Assembly: GCF_002688585.1 (NCBI RefSeq)
Contig: NZ_CP024034.1
Span: 673,501 to 737,500 of the forward strand
Origin: Candidatus Fonsibacter ubiquis
GTDB lineage: Bacteria > Pseudomonadota > Alphaproteobacteria > Pelagibacterales > Pelagibacteraceae
DNA length: 64,000 bases
Direction of reading: 5' to 3'
Part shown: in pieces, positions 36,423-45,070 of the stretch
How the letters are laid out: the number at the start of each line of letters is the position of its first letter
Position numbering within the stretch: the first letter of the stretch is position 1
The notes under the pieces: generated by a model
What the model was told of the DNA's origin: nothing
Databases searched by the model: none
Seen by the model: the letters and a program-made list of their open reading frames with translations, nothing else
Position numbers and translations under genes: made by a program

Positions 36423-37454
36423 ATGAATCATAAAATATTGACTACAATTTCAGGTAGTCTTCCAAAACCAAGTTGGCTCGCAGAACCTGAGAGCCTATGG
36501 TCTCCTTGGTTACTCGAAGGAGAGGAGCTTGTTAAAGGAAAAAAAGAAGCCATAAAAATAGCAGTTAATAATCAATTAAATTCTGGATTATCTATAATTG
36601 GTGATGGTGAACAAACTAGACAGCATTTTGTTACAACTTTTATTGAACACTTGAGTGGTGTGGATTTTAAAAATAAAAAAACTGTACGAATTAGAGATCG
36701 ATATGATGCAAAAGTTCCGGTAGTTATAGATAATATTTTTAGAGAAAAATCAGTTTTCGTTGAAGATGCAAAATATCTAAGATCTCTCACAAATTTACCT
36801 ATTAAATATACGCTACCAGGTCCAATGACTATGGTGGATACACTTTATGATGATTACTACAAAAGCAGAGAAAAACTTGCTGAAAAATTTGCAGAAGTTT
36901 TAAATAAAGAAGCAAAAGAACTTGTAGATGCCGGGGTTGATTATATTCAATTTGATGAACCTGCCTTCAATGTATTTTTTGATGAGGTAAAAGATTGGGG
37001 CATTAATATATTGGAAAAAGCAGCAAGTAATCTTAAAGCAAAAACAATTGTCCATATTTGCTATGGTTATGGAATAGAGGCCAATATCAATTGGAAAAAT
37101 AGTCTTGGAGAAGAATGGAGACAATATGAAAATGTATTTCCTCTTCTTAAAAAAAGTAAAATTGATCAGGTGAGTTTAGAATGTCAAAACTCAAGAGTTC
37201 CAATGAATTTAATAGATCTCTTAAGAGGAAAAAAAATTTTAGTAGGAGCAATTGACGTTGCATCAAAAAAAGTTGAAACACCTGAACAAGTGGCTGATAT
37301 TTTAAGAGAAGCTACAAAATATGCAGAGCCAAAAAATATTTTAGGATGCACAAATTGTGGCTTGGTTACTTTTTCCCAAGAAATTGCAAATGCTAAAATG
37401 CAAGCATTGGCCCTTGGTGCAAAAATATTAAATCAAGAACTTGGCTTTGAATAG
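36423..37454 (+). CDS. Core cobalamin-independent methionine synthase
   Basis: A 343-residue protein equal to the C-terminal catalytic half of MetE (full MetE is about 750 residues). The zinc ligands are visible: His211 and Cys213 in VHICYG, a Glu in SLECQNS and a Cys in GCTNCGL. The folate/homocysteine region has DEPAF. Short 'core MetE' proteins may take the methyl group from a donor other than free folate, for example a methylated corrinoid protein. No classical SAM riboswitch is visible upstream. An 8-base direct repeat (AAGTTATT twice, 36406-36421) sits just before the start. Confidence 0.88.
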   Translation: MNHKILTTISGSLPKPSWLAEPESLWSPWLLEGEELVKGKKEAIKIAVNNQLNSGLSIIGDGEQTRQHFVTTFIEHLSGVDFKNKKTVRIRDRYDAKVPVVIDNIFREKSVFVEDAKYLRSLTNLPIKYTLPGPMTMVDTLYDDYYKSREKLAEKFAEVLNKEAKELVDAGVDYIQFDEPAFNVFFDEVKDWGINILEKAASNLKAKTIVHICYGYGIEANINWKNSLGEEWRQYENVFPLLKKSKIDQVSLECQNSRVPMNLIDLLRGKKILVGAIDVASKKVETPEQVADILREATKYAEPKNILGCTNCGLVTFSQEIANAKMQALALGAKILNQELGFE

Positions 37455-38243
37455 CTATTGAGCAGTCCAACCACCATCAATTGGAATATTAGCGCCTGTA
37501 ATTTCTGAAGCGCTATTAGAGCATAAAAAATAAATTAAATCTGCAATATGTGATTTTTGCACAAACCTTAGAGAGGGTTGTTTGTCTTTTAAAAGTTTAA
37601 TTTGCGCTTTAGCATTAGAAAGTTTAAATTTTTTTGCAAGAACATCAATTTGATCTTGAATTAATTCAGTTAATACAAAACCTGGACAAATAGAATTGCA
37701 AGTAATTTTTTCTTTAGCCGTCTCTAAGGCTGTTACTTTTGTAAGTCCTACTATTCCATGTTTGGAAGCTGTATAGGCAGATTTATTAATTGATGCTATT
37801 AAACCATGAGTTGATGCAATATTAATTATTCTTCCCCAATTATTTTTACGCATTACTGGTAAAGTATATTTTGTCATATAAAAAGCTGCATTTAGATTAA
37901 TATCTAATAATTTTTTCCAAATACTTTCATTATATTTTTCTAATGATTCAACAACTTGCATGCCTGCACAATTTACAAGTACATCAATTTTTTTAAATTT
38001 CTTTGTAGCTAAAATTATTAATTTTTTAACATTATTAATTTTTGTAAGATCTAAATTTAAAATTAGCGTCCGCTCTGTATCAAATTTATTTTTTAATTTT
38101 TTTATATCTAATGATTTTGCTTTTCCAACAATTACACAATTAAAATTTTCTTCATAAAATTTTTCAATAATTGAAAGTCCAATGCCGCTCGTTGAGCCTG
38201 TAACAATAATGGTTTTTTGAAAATTCATTTTAAATAAGTACAA
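37455..38243 (-). CDS. 3-hydroxybutyrate dehydrogenase (SDR)
   Basis: Short-chain dehydrogenase of 262 residues predicted to convert D-3-hydroxybutyrate to acetoacetate with NAD+. The cofactor motif is TGSTSGIG, the NAG equivalent is VNCAGMQ, and the catalytic Ser, Tyr and Lys are in INIASTHGLI and SAYTASKHGIVG. CPGFVLTELIQDQI and RFVQKSHIADLIYFL resemble bacterial BdhA. The start may be the internal MNFQK (38228) rather than the upstream Met. It is divergent from a TRAP transporter operon that ends in acetoacetate-CoA ligase, which supports the assignment. Confidence 0.85.
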   Translation of the reverse strand: MYLFKMNFQKTIIVTGSTSGIGLSIIEKFYEENFNCVIVGKAKSLDIKKLKNKFDTERTLILNLDLTKINNVKKLIILATKKFKKIDVLVNCAGMQVVESLEKYNESIWKKLLDINLNAAFYMTKYTLPVMRKNNWGRIINIASTHGLIASINKSAYTASKHGIVGLTKVTALETAKEKITCNSICPGFVLTELIQDQIDVLAKKFKLSNAKAQIKLLKDKQPSLRFVQKSHIADLIYFLCSNSASEITGANIPIDGGWTAQ

Positions 38244-38267
38244 TCTATAATTGTGCTAATAACTATT

Positions 38268-38283
38268 ATAACTTCTAAGTTAT
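38268..38283. promoter_or_regulatory. 16-bp palindrome between bdh and the TRAP operon
   Basis: ATAACTT-CT-AAGTTAT is a perfect 7+2+7 inverted repeat in the divergent spacer, 24 bases above the dehydrogenase start and 84 above the TRAP gene start. A partial copy (GTAAGTTAT) lies at about 38305-38313. It is well placed for one regulator to control both operons. Confidence 0.4.
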
Positions 38284-38367
38284 ATCTTACATAAGCGGAA
38301 ACATTGTAAGTTATTTTTTTTCGTGATTAAATAATGCTGTATAAATTATAAAATAATGAGGGGATAA

Positions 38368-39489
38368 ATGTCTAATAATAAAAAAATAAAAACATCATCA
38401 AGAAGAAAGTTTATCAAGGGAGCTGTTGCTACAACGGGGTTGGCAATGGCGGCCTCTTCTTTAGCGGCGCCAGCAATTGCTCAATCAAGAATTGAGGCTG
38501 TTATGGTGACAACTTGGCCAAAAGGTCTACCTGGTCTTGGAACAGGAGCTGAGAGATTTGCAAAAAGATTGGAATCTTTAACTGATGGACGAATTAAAAT
38601 AAATTTTTTTAATGCCGGTGAAAGAGTTGGAGCCTTTGATGTATTTGATGTAGTTGGAAAAGGTGATGCGCAATTGTATCACGGTGCAGAATATTACTGG
38701 GTTGGAAAAGAAAAAGCATATGGATATTTTTGTTCAGTTCCTATGGGCTTAACATACGAAGAATATAATGCATGGATAAGATTTGGAGGCGGTCAGCAAC
38801 TTTGGGACGAACTTTCTGCTAAATTTGGAATAAAGCCTTTTATGTGTGGCAATACTGGAGTTCAAATGGGAGGCTGGTTTAGAAAAGAAATAAAGTCTCC
38901 AGATGATCTTAAAGGTTTAAAAATGAGAATTCCTGGAGCTGGAGGACAAGTGATGACAAAACTTGGAGTTTCAGTAATTAACGTTCCTGGAGGACAAATT
39001 TACGAACAACTTATGTCTGGTGCAATTGATGCTACTGAATGGGTTGGTCCATGGAATGATGAGTTCTTAAAGTTTTATGAGGCTGCAAAGTTTTATTATT
39101 ATCCAGGTATGCATGAGCCAGGTTCGATGTTGAGTCTTGGTGTTAACAAATCTTGGTTTGAAAAACTTTCAAAAACTGACCAATTAATTCTTGAAACCTG
39201 CGCAACAGCTGAAAATGAAATAATGTTTGCTGAGTTTCAAAGAAATAATGGTGTGGCTCTGGATAGATTGATTAAAAATCATGGTGTTAAATTAATGCAA
39301 TTTAATAATCGTGTTTATGATGCTTTTGGAAAAGCCGCAGAGGAGGTTCATAAAGAAAATGAAGCAAGTAGTGATATTGCAAAAAGAACCATTCAAAGTT
39401 TTTTTAAAGCGCGACGAGAAGTTGGCGGATGGAATAAAATATCTACACAAGCCTACTTGCAACAAAGAAATAGAGTTTTAGGTATATAA
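38368..39489 (+). CDS. TRAP transporter substrate-binding protein, TakP-like
   Basis: Periplasmic solute receptor of 373 residues. The N-terminus has a twin-arginine signal (SRRKFIK, residues 11-17) and a cleavage region ending APAIAQS. Arg187 in GLKMRIPG matches the carboxylate-binding arginine of TRAP receptors. Gln166 (GVQMGGWFR) and Glu224-Trp225 (ATEWVGPWND) match the Na+/oxoacid site of Rhodobacter TakP. The ligand should therefore be a small mono-carboxylate such as a 2-oxo acid, hydroxybutyrate or acetoacetate. It starts the TRAP operon and is separated from the permease genes by a strong hairpin. Confidence 0.92.
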   Translation: MSNNKKIKTSSRRKFIKGAVATTGLAMAASSLAAPAIAQSRIEAVMVTTWPKGLPGLGTGAERFAKRLESLTDGRIKINFFNAGERVGAFDVFDVVGKGDAQLYHGAEYYWVGKEKAYGYFCSVPMGLTYEEYNAWIRFGGGQQLWDELSAKFGIKPFMCGNTGVQMGGWFRKEIKSPDDLKGLKMRIPGAGGQVMTKLGVSVINVPGGQIYEQLMSGAIDATEWVGPWNDEFLKFYEAAKFYYYPGMHEPGSMLSLGVNKSWFEKLSKTDQLILETCATAENEIMFAEFQRNNGVALDRLIKNHGVKLMQFNNRVYDAFGKAAEEVHKENEASSDIAKRTIQSFFKARREVGGWNKISTQAYLQQRNRVLGI

Positions 39490-39494
39490 TTTTA

Positions 39495-39528
39495 TTACAT
39501 ACGGGGCATAAAAATGCCCCGTATGTAA
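39495..39528 (+). terminator. Intercistronic hairpin between dctP-like and dctQ-like genes
   Basis: A perfect 14-bp stem (TTACATACGGGGCA paired with TGCCCCGTATGTAA) with a six-base loop fills the 48-base spacer. There is no T run after it, so it probably protects the 3' end of the receptor mRNA or partially attenuates read-through, keeping receptor expression above permease expression. It ends 9 bases before the next start, so it could also shield the ribosome-binding site. Confidence 0.75.
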
Positions 39529-39537
39529 ATAAAATTT

Positions 39538-40446
39538 ATGACAAAATTTATATCTCAACCTAATTTTATTCGTTTACTCTCCTACATAGTTGTTCTAGTT
39601 ACTTTTGGATTTCTCATAAATAATATTTTTATAAATTTTTTTAATATTAATAGTAAAATTTTTAATCTAATTATCTACGGTTTTTCTTTTATTCTTCCAT
39701 TTATTGTAATTTTTTATTTTAATAAAAGAACATTATTACAAGACTCAAATTTGTTGACTTCAATATCTTTATATATTGCAAAAGCTGCTTTTTGGATCGT
39801 CTTTACTATAGGTATTACGGACTTTATTATTTCTTTTTTAGTAAGTGAAAAATTTGTTGAATTTTTATTTGGAAAAGAAATTCAGTTATTTTTGTCATCT
39901 CCAAGATCTAGAATTTTGTTTATACATTTGCCTTTGGTTGTTGTTGGTTTTTATTGCGCTTATTATTTTAAAACACTGGGCTTTATATGGCTTTCAACTT
40001 TGGTTGTTATTGCTGAAATCTTAATCGTTATCTCCAGATTTGTTTACTCATATGAACAAACTTTTATGGGTGATTTAGTCAGATATTGGTATGGTGCACT
40101 TTTTCTTTTTTCTAGCGCACACACTCTCGTTAATGAAGGTCATGTTCGTGTAGACATTTTATATAATAAATTCAAACCAAAAAATAAAGCAATTGCAAAT
40201 ATTATTGGATCCTTATTTTTTGGAATTCCGCTTTGTGGACTAATTTTATTTTACGGAATGCAAGGTAAGCAAAGCACAATCAATGCTCCACTTACAAATT
40301 TTGAGGTAACACAACAAGGAATTGCCGGACTATACGTTAAATACATGATGGCTGGCTTTTTAGCGATATTTGCAATCACAATGATTATACAATTTTCTGC
40401 CTATATTCTTTCAAATGCAAATAATATCTATAAATCAAAAAAATAA
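39538..40446 (+). CDS. TRAP transporter small permease, DctQ-like
   Basis: A 302-residue membrane protein, much longer than the usual 160-200. The C-terminal part is the DctQ domain (RFVYSYEQTFMGDLVRYWYGALFLFSSAHTLVNEGHVRVDI, here cited by position about 162-202). About 150 residues upstream add four extra hydrophobic helices. Long forms are known in TakQM-type systems. It directly precedes the large permease gene with no spacer, and follows the receptor gene after a hairpin. Confidence 0.85.
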   Translation: MTKFISQPNFIRLLSYIVVLVTFGFLINNIFINFFNINSKIFNLIIYGFSFILPFIVIFYFNKRTLLQDSNLLTSISLYIAKAAFWIVFTIGITDFIISFLVSEKFVEFLFGKEIQLFLSSPRSRILFIHLPLVVVGFYCAYYFKTLGFIWLSTLVVIAEILIVISRFVYSYEQTFMGDLVRYWYGALFLFSSAHTLVNEGHVRVDILYNKFKPKNKAIANIIGSLFFGIPLCGLILFYGMQGKQSTINAPLTNFEVTQQGIAGLYVKYMMAGFLAIFAITMIIQFSAYILSNANNIYKSKK

Positions 40447-43092
40447 ATGGAAGTCTTAGTTATATTTATTTTTATTTTGATTATGATGGCTTCCCTTGGA
40501 ATAGGATTTCCAGTGGGTTTTGCACTTCCTGGAGCTGCGATTATTTCATTATTTTTAGCCGGTGTTGCAGGAATTATTTTTGAAGGAAACGCAAATGCTT
40601 ATTTTGCATACGGTGGTCCTATTGAGTGGATTAATGCAGGTATTACAAATTTTAGAGGAACTTACTGGGATAATGACAGAGATACGTTGATCGCAATCCC
40701 ACTTTTTATTTTTATGGGATTAATATTGCAACGTTCTAGAATTGCAGAGGACCTACTAATGACAATGGGTAAACTTTTTGGAAGAGCCCCTGGTGGACTT
40801 GGAATCTCAGTTGTGCTCGTTGGTGGGTTACTCGCTGCTACCACAGGAATTGTTGGGGCAACAGTTATTGCCATGGGATTAATTTCCCTTCCTGCTATGC
40901 TCAAAAATAATTATGATAAAAACTTAGCGACAGGAATTATTTCAGCATCAGGAACTCTTGGTCAAATCATCCCCCCTTCAATTGTATTAATTATTGTTGC
41001 AGATCAAATTTCAAACGCCGCAGATGCTGCACAAAACATTAGATTAGAAAATTATAAATTCTTAACAGGCGAAAGTACAATGCCAGGAGCTTATAATGTT
41101 ACATCAACAAGTGCTGGAGAGTTATTTTTAGGCGCAATTTTGCCAGGACTAATTCTAGTGCTTCTATATGTTGGATACGTTTTTATACGAGCAATTATAA
41201 ATCCTAAATTAGCACCTCCTGTTCCCAGTAAAACTGGTTTTGATAAAAGATTTGCAATTGAGGTTACTTCGTCATTATTGCCTCCAATTTTATTGATTGT
41301 GCTTGTGCTTGGATCAATTCTTTATGGTGTTGCAACAGTTAATCAAGCTGGAGCCGTGGGTGCTGTCGGCGCAATAATAATGGCTGGATACAAATTATAT
41401 AATGGCCAAAAACACAAATATACTCCAACCATAATTGCAACTAGCTCAAGCATAATAATTTTAATTATGCATTACACGATAGGTCTAAATATAAAAAATA
41501 TTGAAAATGATAATGATTGGCTCTGGATTTTAATTGGAACTGTACTAGTATTTGCACTTTTGTTTTCTATTACTTGGAGCTTTTGGAGAGTTTTTAAAAT
41601 TAAAAATGTTCTTAAAGAAGTTTCAACTGAAACTACCCTTACTAGCACTATGGTTTTTATTATTTTAATTGGTGCAGCACTACTTACAGCAGCATTTAGG
41701 GGTCTTGGTGGTGAAGATTTAATAAGAGATTACTTAAAAAATCTTCCTGGAGGATTTTGGACGCAGTTTTTTGTAGTAATGTTAATCATTTTTATTTTAG
41801 GTTTTTTTATAGATTATATAGAAATCATAGTTGTAGTTCTTCCTATTGTTGCACCAATACTTCTTGCCGATCCATCAGCAAATATAACTGCAATTTGGCT
41901 TGGTGTAATGGTTGGGATTAATATGCAAACATCTTTTTTAACACCACCATTTGGTTTTGCTTTATTTTATTTAAGAAGCGTTGCACCAAAATCAATTACA
42001 ACAACAGGTATTTGGAAGGGAGCTTCACCATTTATACTTCTTCAGCTTTGTGGACTTTTGATTGTTGGTTTGTATCCGAGTTTATCAAACTACATACCAT
42101 TTCGATCCTATTTAACATCAGATCTAGCTCCGCCATCAACTAATCCAAAATTGGAAAGGTGTTTGATAGATTACACTTATACTTTATATAAAAATGATGA
42201 AGGCAAAATAAGGAAAGCCATAGCTGATGCCAAAACATATAAGATAGATATACTCTCATCAGATCAAAGATCATTAATGAATGATCATTTTAATAAATCT
42301 TTGCTTGCAATTGATCAAATAAAAATAGCTGAAAATAAAAAAAATATACTTGATGATTATAGTAAATCTTATTTGGAACTTCATAACGAGGTTAAAAAAA
42401 TTAGAATTCAAGCTAATGATATTAATAAAAAGATTATTGATCTTCAAAAAGATTTGGAAAGATTAAAAGATGAAAATAAGAAAAATATTTTAAGAAAACA
42501 AATTGATAAATTTAATTTAGAAAGGGATAAAATCATAACTACAATACCTAAAGATTTTGAAGAAAAAAATAAAAAATATAAAGAATTATCTAAAGATTAT
42601 AAAAATTCTTTAGATATTTATTATAAGACGGTAGACCAAGGATATGATAACTTTTTTAAAATTTTTAAGGAAATTAAAGATGTTGAGAAAATTAAACTTG
42701 CTCAAGAAGAGCTTAAAATTGGAATAGAATTAATACAAAAAGATAATAAAGAAAAATCTATAAGATCCTTTTTAGAAATACTTGAAATAATGGACAAAAC
42801 TTCAGGTGGAGATGAAATTAAAGATATTATTTACGAAACAACTGAGAATATGAAAGAAAATTGGAACAAAAAAGAAATTTTAAGAAAAGCGCAAGATATA
42901 CAAAAACTATTACAAAAAGAATTAACTCTTAGAGATAGGTCTGCAAAAGAATTATTAGTAAAGTTTGAAACTTATAACAAAGAGATAATGGATACGATTG
43001 GTGTAAGAAAACAAGAAAGAATCCCAAGAAAACATGCGCTTTATGTTTCAAAATGTATAGCAAGTCATGAAGATATATCTTTAAATTTCTAA
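40447..43092 (+). CDS. TRAP transporter large permease with long C-terminal extension
   Basis: An 881-residue protein; typical DctM is about 430. Residues 1-560 form the membrane transport domain, with GIGFPVGFALPGAAI, GLLAATTGIVGATVIAMGLISLPAM, SGTLGQIIPPSIVLI and NMQTSFLTPPFGFALFYLR. The domain contains inserted segments (about residues 195-225 and 320-390, the latter two extra helices). From about 560 to the end there is no membrane helix; the sequence is Lys/Glu-rich and predicted to be largely coiled coil (for example KKIIDLQKDLERLKDEN). Codon and base use do not change across the junction. The extension's role is not known; it lies on the side after the last helix. Confidence 0.88.
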   Translation: MEVLVIFIFILIMMASLGIGFPVGFALPGAAIISLFLAGVAGIIFEGNANAYFAYGGPIEWINAGITNFRGTYWDNDRDTLIAIPLFIFMGLILQRSRIAEDLLMTMGKLFGRAPGGLGISVVLVGGLLAATTGIVGATVIAMGLISLPAMLKNNYDKNLATGIISASGTLGQIIPPSIVLIIVADQISNAADAAQNIRLENYKFLTGESTMPGAYNVTSTSAGELFLGAILPGLILVLLYVGYVFIRAIINPKLAPPVPSKTGFDKRFAIEVTSSLLPPILLIVLVLGSILYGVATVNQAGAVGAVGAIIMAGYKLYNGQKHKYTPTIIATSSSIIILIMHYTIGLNIKNIENDNDWLWILIGTVLVFALLFSITWSFWRVFKIKNVLKEVSTETTLTSTMVFIILIGAALLTAAFRGLGGEDLIRDYLKNLPGGFWTQFFVVMLIIFILGFFIDYIEIIVVVLPIVAPILLADPSANITAIWLGVMVGINMQTSFLTPPFGFALFYLRSVAPKSITTTGIWKGASPFILLQLCGLLIVGLYPSLSNYIPFRSYLTSDLAPPSTNPKLERCLIDYTYTLYKNDEGKIRKAIADAKTYKIDILSSDQRSLMNDHFNKSLLAIDQIKIAENKKNILDDYSKSYLELHNEVKKIRIQANDINKKIIDLQKDLERLKDENKKNILRKQIDKFNLERDKIITTIPKDFEEKNKKYKELSKDYKNSLDIYYKTVDQGYDNFFKIFKEIKDVEKIKLAQEELKIGIELIQKDNKEKSIRSFLEILEIMDKTSGGDEIKDIIYETTENMKENWNKKEILRKAQDIQKLLQKELTLRDRSAKELLVKFETYNKEIMDTIGVRKQERIPRKHALYVSKCIASHEDISLNF

Positions 43093-43101
43093 TAAAATAT
43101 T

Positions 43102-45036
43102 GTGAGCGAACTTCTTTGGTCTCCTAATAAATCTAAAATTGAAAACTCTAATCTTTTTAAATTTAAAAAGTTAATAGAAAAAAAATATAATATTTCATTT
43201 GGATTGAACTATAATTTATTGTGGGAGTGGTCAGTAAAATACGATGAGGATTTTTGGTCTGAATGTTGGGATTTTTTTAAATTACAAGGAACAAAAAAAA
43301 AACAAATTATAAATAGACATAAAATTTTTCATAAAACACAATTTTTCCCTAATTCAACTTTAAACTTTTCAAAAAACTTATTAACAAAAAAAAATAATGA
43401 AATTTCTGTTTTTTTTAGATCTGAAAACGGATTTGAAAAAAAAATAACTTGGGAGGAATTATATAAAAAAACTTGTAAATTTTCGGCTTTTTTAAAAAAA
43501 ATTGGTATAAAAAAAAATGATAGAATTGCTGCTTATGTTCCAAACACTATAGAACCAATTATTGCATTTTTAGGCACGGCTAAAATTGGAGGAATTTGGT
43601 CATCGTGCTCACCAGATTTTGGAATTCAAGGTGTTGTTGAAAGATTTTTGCAAATAGAGCCAAAAGTTTTGATTAGTGCAAATTATTATTTCTATAACGG
43701 CAAAAAAATATCTCTTCTTGATAAAATTCCTGAAATTATTGATAAAATTCCATCTATTAAACATGTGGTTATATTCGATTACGATAATGATCATATTGAG
43801 CATAAATATTATTCATTAGATAATATTTTTAAAAATAATGAATTAGATGAAACATTTGAAGAGTTTCCATTTTCTCAACCAATTTATATTCTATATTCAA
43901 GCGGAACTACGGGCTACCCAAAATGTATAGTTCATGGTGCTGGAAACGCATTATTGGAGCAAATGAAAGAACTTATTCTTCATTGCGATATAAAAGAAAA
44001 CGACAAACTTTTTTATTTTACTTCTACTGGTTGGATGATGTGGAATTGGCTTGTTGCGGGTCTTGCCTGCAAATCTAGTATTTATCTTTACGACGGTTTT
44101 CCATTTTATAATAATACTGATTGTCTAATTAAATACTGTGAACAACATCAGTTTTCTTTATTTGGAGTTTCAGCTAAATATATTGATTTTTTAAAAAAAG
44201 AAAAATTCGATGCAAAGAATTATAATTTAGAAAATTTAAAAATAATTACCTCAACAGGAAGTCCTCTTGTAAAAGAAAGTTTTGTATATGTTTACGAGAG
44301 AATTAAAAAAGATGTTCATTTAGGATCAATTTCTGGAGGAACTGATGTCGTGGGCGTAATCAATATTTGCAATCCTTTTAGTAATATTTATGCTGGAGAA
44401 ATTCAATGCCCCAGTCTTGGCATCGATGTTGATGTATTTGATGAAAATGGTAAACCTACAAAAGTAGGTGAGAATGGTGAACTAGTAATTAAAAAACCAT
44501 TCCCATCTATGCCTGTGATGTTCTGGAATGATAAATCTGAAGACAAAATTTTAAAAGCCTATTTTAAAAAATATAAAAATATTTGGCATCATGGAGATTA
44601 CATTCAAAAAACTAAAAATGGTGGTTACATTATTTATGGAAGATCCGATTCTACTTTAAAACCAGGCGGAGTTCGAATTGGAACTTCAGAGATTTATAGA
44701 CAAGTAGAATCATTTGATGAAATTTTAGAGTCGATTGTTGTTGGTCAAAATTATCAAGATGATATAAGAATAATTCTTTTTATAAAACTAGTATCTGGAA
44801 GTATATTTTCAAAAGAGCTAGAAGATAAAATAAAAAAAAAAATTAGAACAAACTGCAGTCCTAGACATATTCCATCTAAAATTATTGTTTGTCCTGATAT
44901 TCCTAGAACAAAATCTAATAAGATTGTAGAAATTGCGGTAAGAAAAATAATTAATGGAGATAAAATTGACAATCTTGAAGCCCTAGCTAATCCTGAGTCT
45001 TTAGAATTTTTTAAAAAATTAAAAATTGATAATTAA
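43102..45036 (+). CDS. Acetoacetate-CoA ligase
   Basis: AMP-forming ligase of 644 residues that activates acetoacetate to acetoacetyl-CoA. The N-terminal ACS-type region has LLWEWSVKYDEDFWSECWDFF, characteristic of acetoacetyl-CoA synthetases. The P-loop is IYILYSSGTTGYPKCIVHG, followed by FYFTSTGWMMWNW and SISGGTDVVG. The C-terminal motif is IPRTKSNKIVEIAVRK. The start is GTG, nine bases after the TRAP permease stop, so it is the last gene of the operon. Its product links the divergent hydroxybutyrate dehydrogenase to central metabolism. Confidence 0.93.
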   Translation: MSELLWSPNKSKIENSNLFKFKKLIEKKYNISFGLNYNLLWEWSVKYDEDFWSECWDFFKLQGTKKKQIINRHKIFHKTQFFPNSTLNFSKNLLTKKNNEISVFFRSENGFEKKITWEELYKKTCKFSAFLKKIGIKKNDRIAAYVPNTIEPIIAFLGTAKIGGIWSSCSPDFGIQGVVERFLQIEPKVLISANYYFYNGKKISLLDKIPEIIDKIPSIKHVVIFDYDNDHIEHKYYSLDNIFKNNELDETFEEFPFSQPIYILYSSGTTGYPKCIVHGAGNALLEQMKELILHCDIKENDKLFYFTSTGWMMWNWLVAGLACKSSIYLYDGFPFYNNTDCLIKYCEQHQFSLFGVSAKYIDFLKKEKFDAKNYNLENLKIITSTGSPLVKESFVYVYERIKKDVHLGSISGGTDVVGVINICNPFSNIYAGEIQCPSLGIDVDVFDENGKPTKVGENGELVIKKPFPSMPVMFWNDKSEDKILKAYFKKYKNIWHHGDYIQKTKNGGYIIYGRSDSTLKPGGVRIGTSEIYRQVESFDEILESIVVGQNYQDDIRIILFIKLVSGSIFSKELEDKIKKKIRTNCSPRHIPSKIIVCPDIPRTKSNKIVEIAVRKIINGDKIDNLEALANPESLEFFKKLKIDN

Positions 45037-45070
45037 TGATAGTAATAGATATAATTTATAGGAATTTAGA

